DNA of 64,000 bases from Ferrimonas balearica (GCF_019802085.1 NZ_JAHVHV010000001.1:1428874-1492873), one strand, 5' to 3'. Counted from the stretch's first letter, positions 32,751-42,286 are shown. Translations and numbers: made by a program. Notes: a model not told the origin generated them from the sequence alone.

Positions 32751-32778
32751 TCCATGACGCGCCCCGGCGCGTCATGGA
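32751..32778. repeat. 28-bp near-perfect palindrome before the DUF3135 gene
   Basis: TCCATGACGCGCC and GGCGCGTCATGGA form 13-bp arms around CC. There is no T run on either strand, so an operator or mRNA hairpin is more likely than a terminator. The next start codon is 49 bp downstream. Confidence 0.6.
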
Positions 32779-32826
32779 CCGAACTCCCCGACACTGGACG
32801 TTGAATCGCCATCGACGGAGGGGAGC

Positions 32827-33159
32827 ATGGCTTCACTGCCCGATTTCGATCAACTGCTGCACCTGGCCCAGTCGGATCCCGACGCCCTGGACCGGCTCAA
32901 ACGCGAGCTGGTGGCCGATGCCCTGGCCCAGGCCCGCCCCGAACACCGCCCTCAACTCGAAGCCCTGCAGTCCCACGTCGACCGCACCCTGGCCCATTCC
33001 AAGAACCCCTACCACGGGCTGGTTCAGGTGATGGGCATGATGCAGGACAAGCTCTATCGCCTCGCCCTGGCCCTCAATGACCCCGCCGAGCTGACCCGCC
33101 ACCAGGCCAAAGTGCTGCCCCTGGACCCGGCCCGAGCCCGCATGGTCAACAAGGGCTAA
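32827..33159 (+). CDS. DUF3135 family protein
   Basis: 110 aa, cytosolic and mostly helical. LPDFDQLLHLAQSDPDALDRLKRELV at the N-terminus and HSKNPYHGLVQVMGMMQDKL in the middle are the conserved blocks of DUF3135, found across marine gammaproteobacteria. No function is known. A good ribosome site (GGAGGGGAGC) precedes the ATG. It lies between the LpxH-like and DedA genes, all on the plus strand. Confidence 0.85.
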   Translation: MASLPDFDQLLHLAQSDPDALDRLKRELVADALAQARPEHRPQLEALQSHVDRTLAHSKNPYHGLVQVMGMMQDKLYRLALALNDPAELTRHQAKVLPLDPARARMVNKG

Positions 33160-33258
33160 GCGTTCCCGTCAGCCTGGGTTCAGCTTGGCTCTCCTACCCT
33201 GTCCGCTGCCCGGTCGCCCAGGCGGCCGCCCTCTGCCCGGAACATGGAGTCCCCGTTG

Positions 33259-33981
33259 ATGCCCGAACTCGTTCACGCCATCTGGCACCAAGATCTCTTC
33301 TACCTGCAAACCTACCCCAGGCTGTGGACCCTGGTGCTGATCTTGTGTTTGATCCTGCTGATCGAGTCCGCCTTCGTCTTCCTGCCCCTGCCCGGCGACA
33401 GCCTGGTGATCTTCACCGGTGCCCTGGTGGGCCTGGGGGTACTGGATCCCTACGTCAGCCTGGTGCTGATCCCCATCGCCGCCACCCTGGGGGCCTGCCT
33501 GGCCTACGAACAGGGACGATGGATGCAGGGAAGACCGGGACGCTGGCGGGTGGACCGAGTGCTGCCGGACGGCAGCCTGGAGCGGGCCCGAAGCCTGTTC
33601 GAACGTCATGGGATCCTGGCACTGTTCATCGCCCGGTTTATTCCCTTTGTCCGGGCCCTGGTGCCCATGATGATGGGGGCGGCAGCCCTGTCCCGGACCC
33701 GCTTTGCCCTGGTCAGCTTCGTCAGCGCCTTCTGCTGGGCCGCCAGTCTGGGTCTGTTCGGCCGTTTCGTGGTCAACACCCCCTTCTACGCCCAATATGG
33801 CGACGACATCGCCCGCCTGGCCCTGCTCATTCCCCTGGGGCTGTTTCTGGTGGCCAGCCTGGCGGTGGTGGTCCGCCTGATGCGCCGTCGGGCCCCGGCC
33901 CCCGCGGAGCCCTTCAGCGGGGCGCCCGAGCCAGGTGAAGGCTCAGCCAAGTGCGCAGACACACCAAATCGAACAGGATGA
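33259..33981 (+). CDS. DedA family membrane protein
   Basis: 240 aa from the ATG at 33259, which has GGAG 9 bp upstream; an ATG at 33244 is possible. Conserved DedA blocks: ESAFVFLPLPGDSLVIFTGALVG, AATLGACLAYEQGRWM and FERHGILALFIARFIPFVRALVPMMMGAAALS with the typical R-F-x-P-x-x-R. DedA proteins act in lipid-carrier (undecaprenyl phosphate or phospholipid) flipping and in proton homeostasis. The 3' end overlaps the convergent antiporter gene by 68 bp. Confidence 0.92.
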   Translation: MPELVHAIWHQDLFYLQTYPRLWTLVLILCLILLIESAFVFLPLPGDSLVIFTGALVGLGVLDPYVSLVLIPIAATLGACLAYEQGRWMQGRPGRWRVDRVLPDGSLERARSLFERHGILALFIARFIPFVRALVPMMMGAAALSRTRFALVSFVSAFCWAASLGLFGRFVVNTPFYAQYGDDIARLALLIPLGLFLVASLAVVVRLMRRRAPAPAEPFSGAPEPGEGSAKCADTPNRTG

Positions 33982-35068
33982 CGCCGAAGGCGATGGACTG
34001 CACTGTCCACCAGGCGGGCAGCTCGGTGGGCAGGGCCAGCACCAACGCCAGGGTGATGGGCCCGCGACTGGGGGCCAGCAACCACAACCGCCGGTCACTG
34101 GCGCGCATCGGCAGGCCGGGCAACACCACCCAGGGCAGCAGGCTGAGCCAACGGGCGCCCCAGGCGGCGAGGATCCCAAGGCCCATGGCCCAGTAACGCT
34201 CGGAAAACATCGACCAGGTGAGGGTAAAGCCCAGCAGCACCACCAGGGCCTCCGCCAAGACCGGCCCATAGGTCAGCGTCGGGGCTGCCACACCGGGCCG
34301 ACGACGCAGCACCAATACCGCCAGCAGCAGCGCCGCCAACCCGGCCCCCCCCAGCCACAACTCGGTGGCCAGATAGACCCACCAGCCCCACAGCAGCCAC
34401 AGCGGTGCCTGCCAGTCCCAGGCGCGCAACAGGCGCCACAGTCCCAGTCCCAGCAGGGTGCCGGCCCCGGTGCCCAGCAGCGTCCAGCCCAGCATGGTCA
34501 GCCCCGCCCCCGAGGACCACTGCTCAGTGGACTCCAGTGACCAGAGGGTCACCAGCAGGGTCAGTGCCAGGGCATCGACCAGCGCCCCCTCCCCCTCCAG
34601 CCAGGTCAGCAGCTGGCGCCGCTGCCCCAGCAGCGCGATGCAGTGACCCGGATCCGTCGCCGCCAACAGCACCCCGGCCACCAGGGCGGACAACCAGGGA
34701 AAGCCCCAGTGATCGATGCCCCAGTAAAGCGCCAGGGCCAGGGCCGTGACCGCGGCGAAAAAGCTTAACAGGGCCTGGGGCACCAGGTAGGGCCAGATCC
34801 GCGTCAATCGCCGCAGGGGCAGGCGAAAGGCCATCTCCAGGGCCAGTGGCGGCAGCAGCAGGTAGAGGATCCCCTGGCTGATGGCGTGAGCATCCCAGCC
34901 GGTTTGCCAGCCGCTGGCCTCCACGCTTTGGCCCAATAGCACCCCCAGGGCGAGCAGCCACAGGCCGCGCCAGCGCTCCGGCACCCGCCGGCTCAGCAGC
35001 ACCAAGGTCAGCACGATGGCGACACAAATAACCCGGTTCACTCCGATTATCACCTCGTTTACATCCAA
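33914..35068 (-). CDS. CPA1-type sodium/proton antiporter
   Basis: 384 aa with about eleven to twelve transmembrane helices. The ion-site region is ATDPGHCIALL followed by EGEGALVDALALTLL; CPA1 exchangers normally have ND in the second motif, and here the Asn is Val (VD), as in electroneutral variants or divergent members. The cytoplasmic regulatory tail is missing, as in short bacterial forms. It presumably exports Na+ in exchange for H+. It is convergent with dedA (68-bp overlap) and divergent from the lipoprotein gene. Confidence 0.85.
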   Translation of the reverse strand: MDVNEVIIGVNRVICVAIVLTLVLLSRRVPERWRGLWLLALGVLLGQSVEASGWQTGWDAHAISQGILYLLLPPLALEMAFRLPLRRLTRIWPYLVPQALLSFFAAVTALALALYWGIDHWGFPWLSALVAGVLLAATDPGHCIALLGQRRQLLTWLEGEGALVDALALTLLVTLWSLESTEQWSSGAGLTMLGWTLLGTGAGTLLGLGLWRLLRAWDWQAPLWLLWGWWVYLATELWLGGAGLAALLLAVLVLRRRPGVAAPTLTYGPVLAEALVVLLGFTLTWSMFSERYWAMGLGILAAWGARWLSLLPWVVLPGLPMRASDRRLWLLAPSRGPITLALVLALPTELPAWWTVQSIAFGVILFDLVCLRTWLSLHLARAPR

Positions 35069-35295
35069 ACGGCGACTTGCCGCTTTTTCGTCGCCAAATC
35101 CCGGATTTTCAGGGACATTTCCGTGACATTTTATTGAATGTTATGTGTCAGGCCCGGTGCAAACCCCCATGGCAGCGGGGTTTGGGATCCGGCCTCAATC
35201 TGGCGCAAAAACAGTTAACTTTTCTGAAACATTCCGCAACTACCTTGCAACGCCATCCACAACACAACAATAGCGTTCCCCTTGCGGAGACCTTC

Positions 35296-38022
35296 ATGAA
35301 ACTCAAAAAACTGTTCCCTCTGAGCGCCCTGGCGTCGGCTCTGGTTCTGGCTGGCTGTGGCGGTGACATCAACATCAACACCGGCGGTGACGACACCCCC
35401 GTGGCCCCCACCCCGCCGCCCACCGAAGGCCCCTCCCCGACCGAGGAAGCCTACGGTGACTTCGCCAACCGCAGCACCAACATCGCCTCCGTCGACGGCA
35501 AAGAGGTCTGGACCCTGTCCGGCACCCTGTCCGGTGACATCGCCCTGGGCAACGACGTGGTGTGGGAACTGACCGGCGCCGTTATCGTCGGTGGCGACAA
35601 TGAGAACAGCGGCGTGCTGACCATTGCCGAAGGCACCAAGGTGCTGGGCAACAGCAACTCCTACCTGGTGGTCTCCCGCGGCTCTCAGATTGAAGCGGTG
35701 GGCAGCGCCGATGCCCCCATCGTCTTCACCTCCGTCGAGGCGGGCCTGGGCCTGTCCACCGACCGCGGTCAGTGGGGTGGCCTGGTGCTGCTCGGCAACG
35801 CCCCGGTCAACACCTGTGCCGACCTGTCCGCCTGTGACGTCTCCTTCGAGGTGGGCAACCACCTGTTCGGGGGCGATCAGCAGGACGACAACTCCGGTAC
35901 CCTCAAGTACGTACGGGTTGAGAACGGTGGCTTTAAGCTGAACGACACCCAGGAGATGAACGGCATCAGCTTCGGCGGCGTCGGCGCCGGCACCACCGTG
36001 GACTACATCCAGGTGGACATGAACGACGATGACGGCATCGAGTTCTGGGGCGGTACCGTCAACGTGTCCCACGTGGTGCTGACCGGCAACAACGACGACT
36101 CCCTGGACTGGACCAACGGCTGGACCGGCGCCGGCCAGTTCATCTACATCCAGACCGAAGACGACAACGGCAACCGCGGCATCGAAGCGGACAGCTCCAA
36201 GTCTGACCCCCTGGGCCTGCCCATGTCCCAGCCGGTGCTGGCCAACGTCACCCTGAACCTGGGCGGCGGCACCAACGGTGATGGCGACGACGCCGAAGGG
36301 ATCCTGTTCCGCGTGGCCACCGGCGCGCACCTGTACAGCACCCTGGTCAAGGGCAGCCTGACCACCGGTGAGTGTCTGGAGATCAACGGTGCCGACACCG
36401 TGGCCAACGCCCAAGCGGGCGACCTGACCATCCAGAACAGCCTCATCGACTGTGTCGAGCCGTTCAAAAACCCGAAGGACGACGCCGACAACGTGCTGCT
36501 GGACGTGGAAGCCTGGTTTATGGGTCAGGACGGCAACCTGGTGGGCTCCGCCGACCTGGACGGTTACCTGCCCAACGCCTCCTCCCCGGCTCTGGGCAAC
36601 GGCACCGCCAACCTGGCCAATATTGACAGCCGCCTGATGGACACCGACTACATCGGTGCCTTCGACGGGGCCAACGACTGGACCCAGGGCTGGACCATCG
36701 GTCTGCACGATGACGACGCCCCGGTGGCCGAACTGCAGCCGCTCAGCAGCTGCCCGGTAGGCACCGTCAACGACGCCGCCACCGCCGCCCTGATCGACGG
36801 CACCGATCTGGTGTGCACCCTCTCCGGTAACGTCACCCAAAACGTGACCCTGCTGGCCGGCACCAACGTCTGGTACAAGCTGGCCGAAGGCGCGGTGGTG
36901 GTTGGCGGTGACAACCAGAACGCCGCCACCCTGGCCATCGAGGCCGGCGCCAACATCTTCGGCGACGGCGGCAGCTACCTGGTGGTCTCCCGCGGCTCCA
37001 AGATCATGGCCAAGGGCAACGAGATGCACCCCATCACCTTCACCTCCGAAGAGGACGCCCTCGGCCTGCCGGTCGACCGCGGCCAGTGGGGTGGCCTGGT
37101 GCTGCTGGGCAACGCCGAGGTCAACACCTGCCCGGACAAGAACGACTGCAACGTCTCCTTCGAAGTGGGCAACCACCTGTTCGGCGGCAACAACAACGCC
37201 GACTCCAGCGGTGAACTGAGCCACGTGGTGGTCAAGTACGGCGGCTTCAAGCTGAACGACACCCAGGAGATGAACGGCATCAGCTTCGGTGGTGTGGGTT
37301 CCGGCACCCTGGTGGAGTACATCCAGGTGCACGGCAACGACGACGACGGCGTGGAGTTCTGGGGCGGCAGCGTCAACCTCAAGTACGTCTACCTGACCGA
37401 CAACAACGACGACTCCCTGGACTGGACCAACGGCTGGACCGGTAAAGCCCAGTACGTCTACATCCAGCATGAGGACAACCGGGCCAACCGCGGCATCGAG
37501 GCGGACAGCTCCAAGTCCGACCCCCTGGGCCTGCCCTACTCCGATCCGCTGCTGTCCAACGTCACCATCGAGGTGGGCGCCGCCACCAACGGTGACGGCG
37601 ACGATGCCGAAGGGATCCTGCTGCGTGTCGCCACCCGCGCCCGTCTGCACAACGTGCTGGTCAAGGGTCAGGCGACCTCCGGCGAGTGTCTTGAGATCAA
37701 CGACGCCGGCACCGAAGCCAACGCCGCCGACGGCTCCCTGGTGATGACCCACAGCCTGATCGACTGCGTCGAGGCGGTGAAGAACAGCGATAGCTTCGAC
37801 ACCAGCGCCTGGTTCCTGGGGCAAGAGGGCAACCAGGTCTTCACCGGCGCCGAGTTCGGCACCCTGGTGCTGACCAATGGCCAGCCCGCCTCCGACTCCG
37901 CGGCCCTGGGCAGCGGTAAGGACATGAGCCTGGAAGACAGCTTCTTCGACGCCACCGACTACATCGGCGCCTTCGACGGCAGCAACGACTGGACCCAGAA
38001 CTGGACCTTCTCCGCCCAGTGA
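35296..38022 (+). CDS. Large lipoprotein made of two tandem beta-helix-like repeats
   Basis: 908 aa from the ATG at 35296 (GGAGA ribosome site); signal with lipobox LAGC, then a Thr/Pro linker. Residues 53-475 and 490-908 are homologous. The offset between GQWGGLVLLGNA copies is exactly 438 codons. GGFKLNDTQEMNGISFGGVG, NNDDSLDWTNGWTG, NRGIEADSSKSDPLGLP and GDGDDAEGIL are shared by both. The regular strands and Asp/Asn turns suggest a right-handed parallel beta-helix with Ca2+ sites. A TonB-dependent receptor follows after a partial terminator. The lipoprotein may capture a ligand for it, as SusD-like or other surface lipoproteins do, but no substrate can be named. Confidence 0.8.
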   Translation: MKLKKLFPLSALASALVLAGCGGDININTGGDDTPVAPTPPPTEGPSPTEEAYGDFANRSTNIASVDGKEVWTLSGTLSGDIALGNDVVWELTGAVIVGGDNENSGVLTIAEGTKVLGNSNSYLVVSRGSQIEAVGSADAPIVFTSVEAGLGLSTDRGQWGGLVLLGNAPVNTCADLSACDVSFEVGNHLFGGDQQDDNSGTLKYVRVENGGFKLNDTQEMNGISFGGVGAGTTVDYIQVDMNDDDGIEFWGGTVNVSHVVLTGNNDDSLDWTNGWTGAGQFIYIQTEDDNGNRGIEADSSKSDPLGLPMSQPVLANVTLNLGGGTNGDGDDAEGILFRVATGAHLYSTLVKGSLTTGECLEINGADTVANAQAGDLTIQNSLIDCVEPFKNPKDDADNVLLDVEAWFMGQDGNLVGSADLDGYLPNASSPALGNGTANLANIDSRLMDTDYIGAFDGANDWTQGWTIGLHDDDAPVAELQPLSSCPVGTVNDAATAALIDGTDLVCTLSGNVTQNVTLLAGTNVWYKLAEGAVVVGGDNQNAATLAIEAGANIFGDGGSYLVVSRGSKIMAKGNEMHPITFTSEEDALGLPVDRGQWGGLVLLGNAEVNTCPDKNDCNVSFEVGNHLFGGNNNADSSGELSHVVVKYGGFKLNDTQEMNGISFGGVGSGTLVEYIQVHGNDDDGVEFWGGSVNLKYVYLTDNNDDSLDWTNGWTGKAQYVYIQHEDNRANRGIEADSSKSDPLGLPYSDPLLSNVTIEVGAATNGDGDDAEGILLRVATRARLHNVLVKGQATSGECLEINDAGTEANAADGSLVMTHSLIDCVEAVKNSDSFDTSAWFLGQEGNQVFTGAEFGTLVLTNGQPASDSAALGSGKDMSLEDSFFDATDYIGAFDGSNDWTQNWTFSAQ

Positions 38023-38067
38023 TCCTCGCGTGGGCGGCCATGCCGCCCGCCGATGCCAGCGTGACAG

Positions 38068-38098
38068 CCGGCCTGCTGACTCTAGGCAGGCCGGTGCT
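38068..38098 (+). terminator. Attenuator-like hairpin between the lipoprotein and receptor genes
   Basis: CCGGCCTGC (38068-38076) and GCAGGCCGG (38086-38094) around a 9-nt loop, followed only by TGCTTT. It may reduce but not stop transcription into the receptor gene. Confidence 0.55.
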
Positions 38099-38121
38099 TT
38101 ACCCAACAAGGATTGAGACCT

Positions 38122-40761
38122 ATGAAACCCCAATTCACCACCAGCCCCATCAGCCGCAGTGTGGCGTTTGCCTTGGGTCTGGCCAGCCTGGTGTCCACCC
38201 ACGCGGTGGCCGAAGAGCAGGACGACCAGAGCGCTCAGGGCGAAGTGGAACGCATCGCCGTGGTGGGCCGCCTGCAGCGGGTCGCGTCTGAGGTGATCGA
38301 AGAGCGTCGTGAGATGCCCTACGTGGCCGACCTGATGGGCGCCGAACAGATTGGGCGCACCGGCGACAGCGACGCTGCCGCGGCCCTGCGCCGGGTGACC
38401 GGCCTGACCCTGCGTGACGGCAAGTTCATCTACGTACGCGGTCTGGGTGAGCGCTACTCCAGCACCTCCTTGAACGGTGCCCAGGTACCGACCCCGGATC
38501 CCACCCGTTCGGTGATCCCCCTGGACCTCTTCCCGGCCTCCATCATCGAGTCCCTATCGGTCCAAAAAGCGGCCTCCCCCTCCAGCCCCGCGACCTTCGG
38601 CGGCGGACACGTGGACATCCGCACCAAATCCATCCCCATGGACTTCTTCTTCAAGTTCTCCATTGGCGCCCAGTACAACACCAACGCCAGTGACGACCGC
38701 CTGATGTACAACGGCGGCGAAGAGGACTGGATGGGTCGCGACGACGACAGCCGCGCCCTGCCCCAAAGCATCCTGGATGCCTATCGCACCTACGGCGGGA
38801 TCTCCGTCACCGACATCTTCGCGGTGGTGGGCGATGCCCAGCAAGCGGTGGCCATCAACCGGGGTCTGGCCCTGGACATGAACCGGGACATGACCCTCCA
38901 CGAGAAAAGCAGCTACCCGGGTTACCGTGGCAGCTTGAGCTTTGGCAATCAGTTTGACTTGGACGACAACGGTGACTGGCGTTTCGGCTTCGTGGCCGGC
39001 ACCTACTACAAGGATCAGACCGACAACTACACCCAGCGCGACGCCGAGCTTGTCAACAACCAGGGCGACAAGAGCGCCACCTCAGAGATCCGCGGTAGCG
39101 AGCACCAGACCCAGGTCTCCGGCATGTGGAACATGGGCCTGGAGTGGACGGACGATCACAAGCTTGAGACCTTCACCACCTACCTGAGCGACACCGTGGA
39201 CGACGTCAGCATCGCCCTCGAGGAGACTCTGGACACCATCAACGAAGACCGGGCCCTGGAGCGCTACGACATCGATTTCGAAGAGCGCACCCTACGCTCC
39301 AACCAGATCCGCGGCCAGCACTTCTTCCCTTACCTGTGGGACCTGCAGGCCAACTGGCAGTACACCGACGCCCGTGCCCGCCGCTACGCGCCCAACGAGC
39401 TGCGTTACACCTACAACGTGGTGGAGGATGAGAACGGCGAGATCGTCTCCCGTCAGATCACCAAGCGGGGCGATACCGCCGTGTACCGCTACAGCGACCT
39501 GGTGGACGACACCGAGAACTACGGTTTCGACCTGGCGCTGCCGCTGCTGCTGGGGGACGCGGAGCTGACCCTCAAGGGGGGCTACGAGTATTTCGAGCGG
39601 GCCCGTAACGCCAACAGCTACCGGCTCTCCTACGACACCTCGCGCTACGACAACCGCAACATCACCGGTGACTTCAACACCGTGTTCAGCGACGCCAACA
39701 TCCTGGATGATCTAAATGGCTTTGCCCTGCTGGACACCGCGTCCGAGACCGACGACTACGTGGCCGCCCAGATGATCGACGCCGGTTTCGGTGAGTTCGA
39801 TCTCAACTGGGCCGATCAATTCCGTCTGACCGGTGGCGTGCGCTACGAGGATTTCCGCCAGGCGGTGCTGCCCCTGACCAGCGACGGTGAGATCTCCGAC
39901 GAGGGGGGCCGCAACAGCATCGAGGACTACGTCACCGCCGAGGACGGCTGGTACCCCTCCCTGTCCGCCACCTGGATGATGAACGACGAGATGCAGCTGC
40001 GGGCCGCGTTCAGCAAAACCCTGGTGCGCCCGGACCTGCGGGAGGTGGCCCCGGTGCGCTTCCAGGACCCGGTGACCGGCTTTGACATGATCGGCAACGC
40101 CGATCTGGAAAGCTCCGACATCCTCAGCTACGACCTGCGCTGGGAGTGGTACATGGAGAGCGGCTCCAACCTCAGTGTGGGCGCCTTCTACAAAGATCTG
40201 GACGCCCCCATCGAGGCGGTCCAGCTCATCACCGAGCAGGACACGTTGCTGGGCTTTCAGAACGCCGAGAACGGCGAGATCTACGGCCTGGAGACCGAGT
40301 TCCATCAGGAGTTGGGCTTTATCGACCGCAGCTCCAGCTTCTGGGATGGATTGTTCCTGGCCGGTAACCTCACCCTGAGCGACTCCGAGATCACCATCAA
40401 ACCCTCGGGCAATATCGATCCGACCAACACCAAGCGTCGCATGACCGGCCACTCCGAGTGGGTTGCCAACCTGCAGCTGAGCTTCGACTCCCCCGACGAG
40501 GTGCACAGCATGACCCTGGTGTACAACGTGTTCGGTGAGCGCATCGCCTACGCCGGCAGCGCCGGTCTGGACGACGTGTACGAGCAGCCGTTCCACTCAC
40601 TGGATTTCACTTACAGCGTCTATCCGCTGGAGATGATGGCGGTGAAGTTCAAGGCCAAGAACATCCTGGCTGAGGACGCGGAATACACCCAAGCGGGCAA
40701 CGAGGTGCTCTGGAAGGACTCCGGCACCGAGTACACCCTCACCCTGGCGTTCGACTTCTGA
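38122..40761 (+). CDS. TonB-dependent outer-membrane receptor
   Basis: 879 aa from the ATG at 38122 (AAGGA upstream). Signal peptide to about residue 34 (VSTHAVAEEQ), then VERIAVVGRLQ as a TonB-box-like region. The plug domain follows (AAALRRVTGLTLRDGKFIYVRGLGERYSS, then FGGGHVDIRTKS). A 22-stranded barrel ends in the terminal aromatic residue of LTLAFDF. The plug form with GLGERYSS and GGGHVDIRTK belongs to receptors common in marine proteobacteria for complex organic substrates. The preceding duplicated lipoprotein is the probable partner. The ligand is unknown. Confidence 0.93.
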   Translation: MKPQFTTSPISRSVAFALGLASLVSTHAVAEEQDDQSAQGEVERIAVVGRLQRVASEVIEERREMPYVADLMGAEQIGRTGDSDAAAALRRVTGLTLRDGKFIYVRGLGERYSSTSLNGAQVPTPDPTRSVIPLDLFPASIIESLSVQKAASPSSPATFGGGHVDIRTKSIPMDFFFKFSIGAQYNTNASDDRLMYNGGEEDWMGRDDDSRALPQSILDAYRTYGGISVTDIFAVVGDAQQAVAINRGLALDMNRDMTLHEKSSYPGYRGSLSFGNQFDLDDNGDWRFGFVAGTYYKDQTDNYTQRDAELVNNQGDKSATSEIRGSEHQTQVSGMWNMGLEWTDDHKLETFTTYLSDTVDDVSIALEETLDTINEDRALERYDIDFEERTLRSNQIRGQHFFPYLWDLQANWQYTDARARRYAPNELRYTYNVVEDENGEIVSRQITKRGDTAVYRYSDLVDDTENYGFDLALPLLLGDAELTLKGGYEYFERARNANSYRLSYDTSRYDNRNITGDFNTVFSDANILDDLNGFALLDTASETDDYVAAQMIDAGFGEFDLNWADQFRLTGGVRYEDFRQAVLPLTSDGEISDEGGRNSIEDYVTAEDGWYPSLSATWMMNDEMQLRAAFSKTLVRPDLREVAPVRFQDPVTGFDMIGNADLESSDILSYDLRWEWYMESGSNLSVGAFYKDLDAPIEAVQLITEQDTLLGFQNAENGEIYGLETEFHQELGFIDRSSSFWDGLFLAGNLTLSDSEITIKPSGNIDPTNTKRRMTGHSEWVANLQLSFDSPDEVHSMTLVYNVFGERIAYAGSAGLDDVYEQPFHSLDFTYSVYPLEMMAVKFKAKNILAEDAEYTQAGNEVLWKDSGTEYTLTLAFDF

Positions 40762-40767
40762 TGCCAG

Positions 40768-40791
40768 CCCCGCCGGCTTAGGCCGGCGGGG
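40768..40791 (+). terminator. Hairpin after the TonB-dependent receptor gene
   Basis: 10-bp GC-rich stem CCCCGCCGGC/GCCGGCGGGG with TTAG loop, 7 bp after the stop codon. No T-tract follows, so termination may need Rho. Confidence 0.6.
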
Positions 40792-40890
40792 ACACCGCAA
40801 TGGCGAGGATTTGCCCTATCGAGTCCTGGCCAATGCCGTGTCCTAAAACCCAGACGGCAGCCCGGGGTCTCATCCCCGGCACCCTGTTCC

Positions 40891-41023
40891 GCTCCCGCAA
40901 GGTCTTCAGCATCGCAAGGTGCAGCGGCCCGCGGGCCCAATCAGCAAACACCCCAAGGGCTTTTCCTTGTTGGTCCGAGGGGTGTGGGTCCAAAGGTCGC
41001 GAAGGGTTCAGCCTTGCGGGAGC
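40891..41023. repeat. Long-range 12-bp inverted repeat in a noncoding gap
   Basis: GCTCCCGCAAGG (40891-40902) and CCTTGCGGGAGC (41012-41023) are perfect complements 109 bp apart. The enclosed sequence has no credible gene; a minus-strand 71-codon frame has no ribosome site. It looks like a small structured or mobile repeat unit. The rest of the gap (40792-41028) shows nothing else. Confidence 0.55.
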
Positions 41024-41028
41024 GAGCC

Positions 41029-42045
41029 CTACTCCTCCAGCACGCCCCAGTCCCCCAGGGCGATGCGCGCTTCCAGGCTCTGTGGTTGATATCCAAGGCC
41101 CAGGTGGCGCTGCTTGACGCTGACGTGCAGCCGATGCGCAGACTCCAGGGCGCGCTGATGCTCCCCCAACAGGCGATAGAAGCCGTTGTACTCCTCGTGC
41201 TGGGGGGCCAGGGGATCCTCATCCAGGTGGGCGAACAGGTGGCTCTCCACCTCCAGACCCGCCTTTTGCGCTTCCCGGGCCATCCAGCCCAGGGGGATGT
41301 CCGACAGTCGCCCGGCGCCGGGCGGCCGGTGATAGCCCCCGCCGACGTCGCTGTGCACCCCGGCAAACCAGACCTGTTTGAGGTCTACGCCCTCCTTGGG
41401 CTCCCACAGGGCCGGGGCGAAGTCCTTGCGCCGTTCATCCAGCGACAGGGCGTGGCGGGCCACCTCGACGTTGGGCCCAAGCTCGGTGTCGTGGAACAGG
41501 TGCTGCTCATTGAGCCAGCCCAGCATCCGCAATGGCACCCCAAGCGCCCCCACGGTGTCAAAGGCCCCCAAAAAGCGCACCCGCACCTCCTCCTTCACCG
41601 CGTAGTGGGAGCGAAACAGCATGGCCCGCGGGTCCTGGGGATGGGTGTTGCGATCCTTGTAAAGCTCAAAGGCATCGACGATGCGGTTGGCGTGGATCCG
41701 CTGCAGCACCCCGCAGTTGTAGATAAGGCCTGCGAGGCTGCGCACCGTGTAGGCGCCCCGGCTGAAGCCGAACAGGTAGAGGTGATCCCCCGGATCGTAG
41801 TTTTGGACGATAAAGCGGTAGGCGTCGACGATGTTCTTGTTCAGCCCGCGACCAAAGGCGCCGCCGGTCAGAGGCTGGCCATCGGCACCGACGCCCCAGT
41901 CGTAGAACACCACCTGGGCGTTGCCCTGGCCATCCTGGGGGGCGACCGCCCGGGACAGCTTGAGAACGTTGGTGGCGGTATCCAGCGCGCTGTCCGCCTC
42001 CGGGCCGTTCCAGGTGCCGTCGGCGCAGATCACGATATTCTTCAT
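41029..42045 (-). CDS. DUF2235 alpha/beta-hydrolase (Tle1-like phospholipase fold)
   Basis: 338 aa from the ATG at 42045, which has AGGGA 6 bp upstream; the ATG at 42051 has no spacing. DUF2235 marks: the start MKNIVICADGTWNG, GVGADGQPLTGGAFGRGL, then the nucleophile elbow LFGFSRGAYTVRSLAGLI (GFSRG), the acid region FLGAFDTVGALGVPL and VWFAGVHSDVGGGY with the catalytic His/Asp. The family includes the type VI secretion lipase effectors Tle1. No vgrG, PAAR or immunity gene is adjacent, so a housekeeping or stress hydrolase is as likely. It is divergent from the zinc peptidase gene. Confidence 0.9.
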   Translation of the reverse strand: MKNIVICADGTWNGPEADSALDTATNVLKLSRAVAPQDGQGNAQVVFYDWGVGADGQPLTGGAFGRGLNKNIVDAYRFIVQNYDPGDHLYLFGFSRGAYTVRSLAGLIYNCGVLQRIHANRIVDAFELYKDRNTHPQDPRAMLFRSHYAVKEEVRVRFLGAFDTVGALGVPLRMLGWLNEQHLFHDTELGPNVEVARHALSLDERRKDFAPALWEPKEGVDLKQVWFAGVHSDVGGGYHRPPGAGRLSDIPLGWMAREAQKAGLEVESHLFAHLDEDPLAPQHEEYNGFYRLLGEHQRALESAHRLHVSVKQRHLGLGYQPQSLEARIALGDWGVLEE

Positions 42046-42286
42046 TACCATCCCTAGTCTTTGTCTCTCTCGCGACCCACCAATATAAACAAGGATTTGC
42101 GCATTAAAAGCCCCCTGGACTGAACTGAGACAATTTGTGACAAAGGCGGCCGAAAATGCATCGCCAAGGTGATAAAAACTCGCCAATGACTGGTGGGCAT
42201 CCCGCCGAACACGCCCCGGGCTTTTTCCCCCGCCGCCCCGGCGGCTGACTAAACTTGAGCAGTCACCGCCGCAGGAGGAGCCGCCG

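Noticed and set aside
35090-35160. Possible Pho box (TGACAT... repeats) upstream of the large lipoprotein
   Set aside because: Spacing and several bases do not fit the 7-4-7 direct-repeat consensus in either orientation.
35215-38202. 995-codon antisense frame opposite the duplicated lipoprotein
   Set aside because: Mirror of the plus-strand repeats, repetitive and without a start signal; the plus strand has signal peptide, lipobox and motifs.
40778-40993. 71-codon minus-strand frame after the TonB-dependent receptor
   Set aside because: No ribosome site, overlaps the terminator hairpin, and no recognisable protein features.
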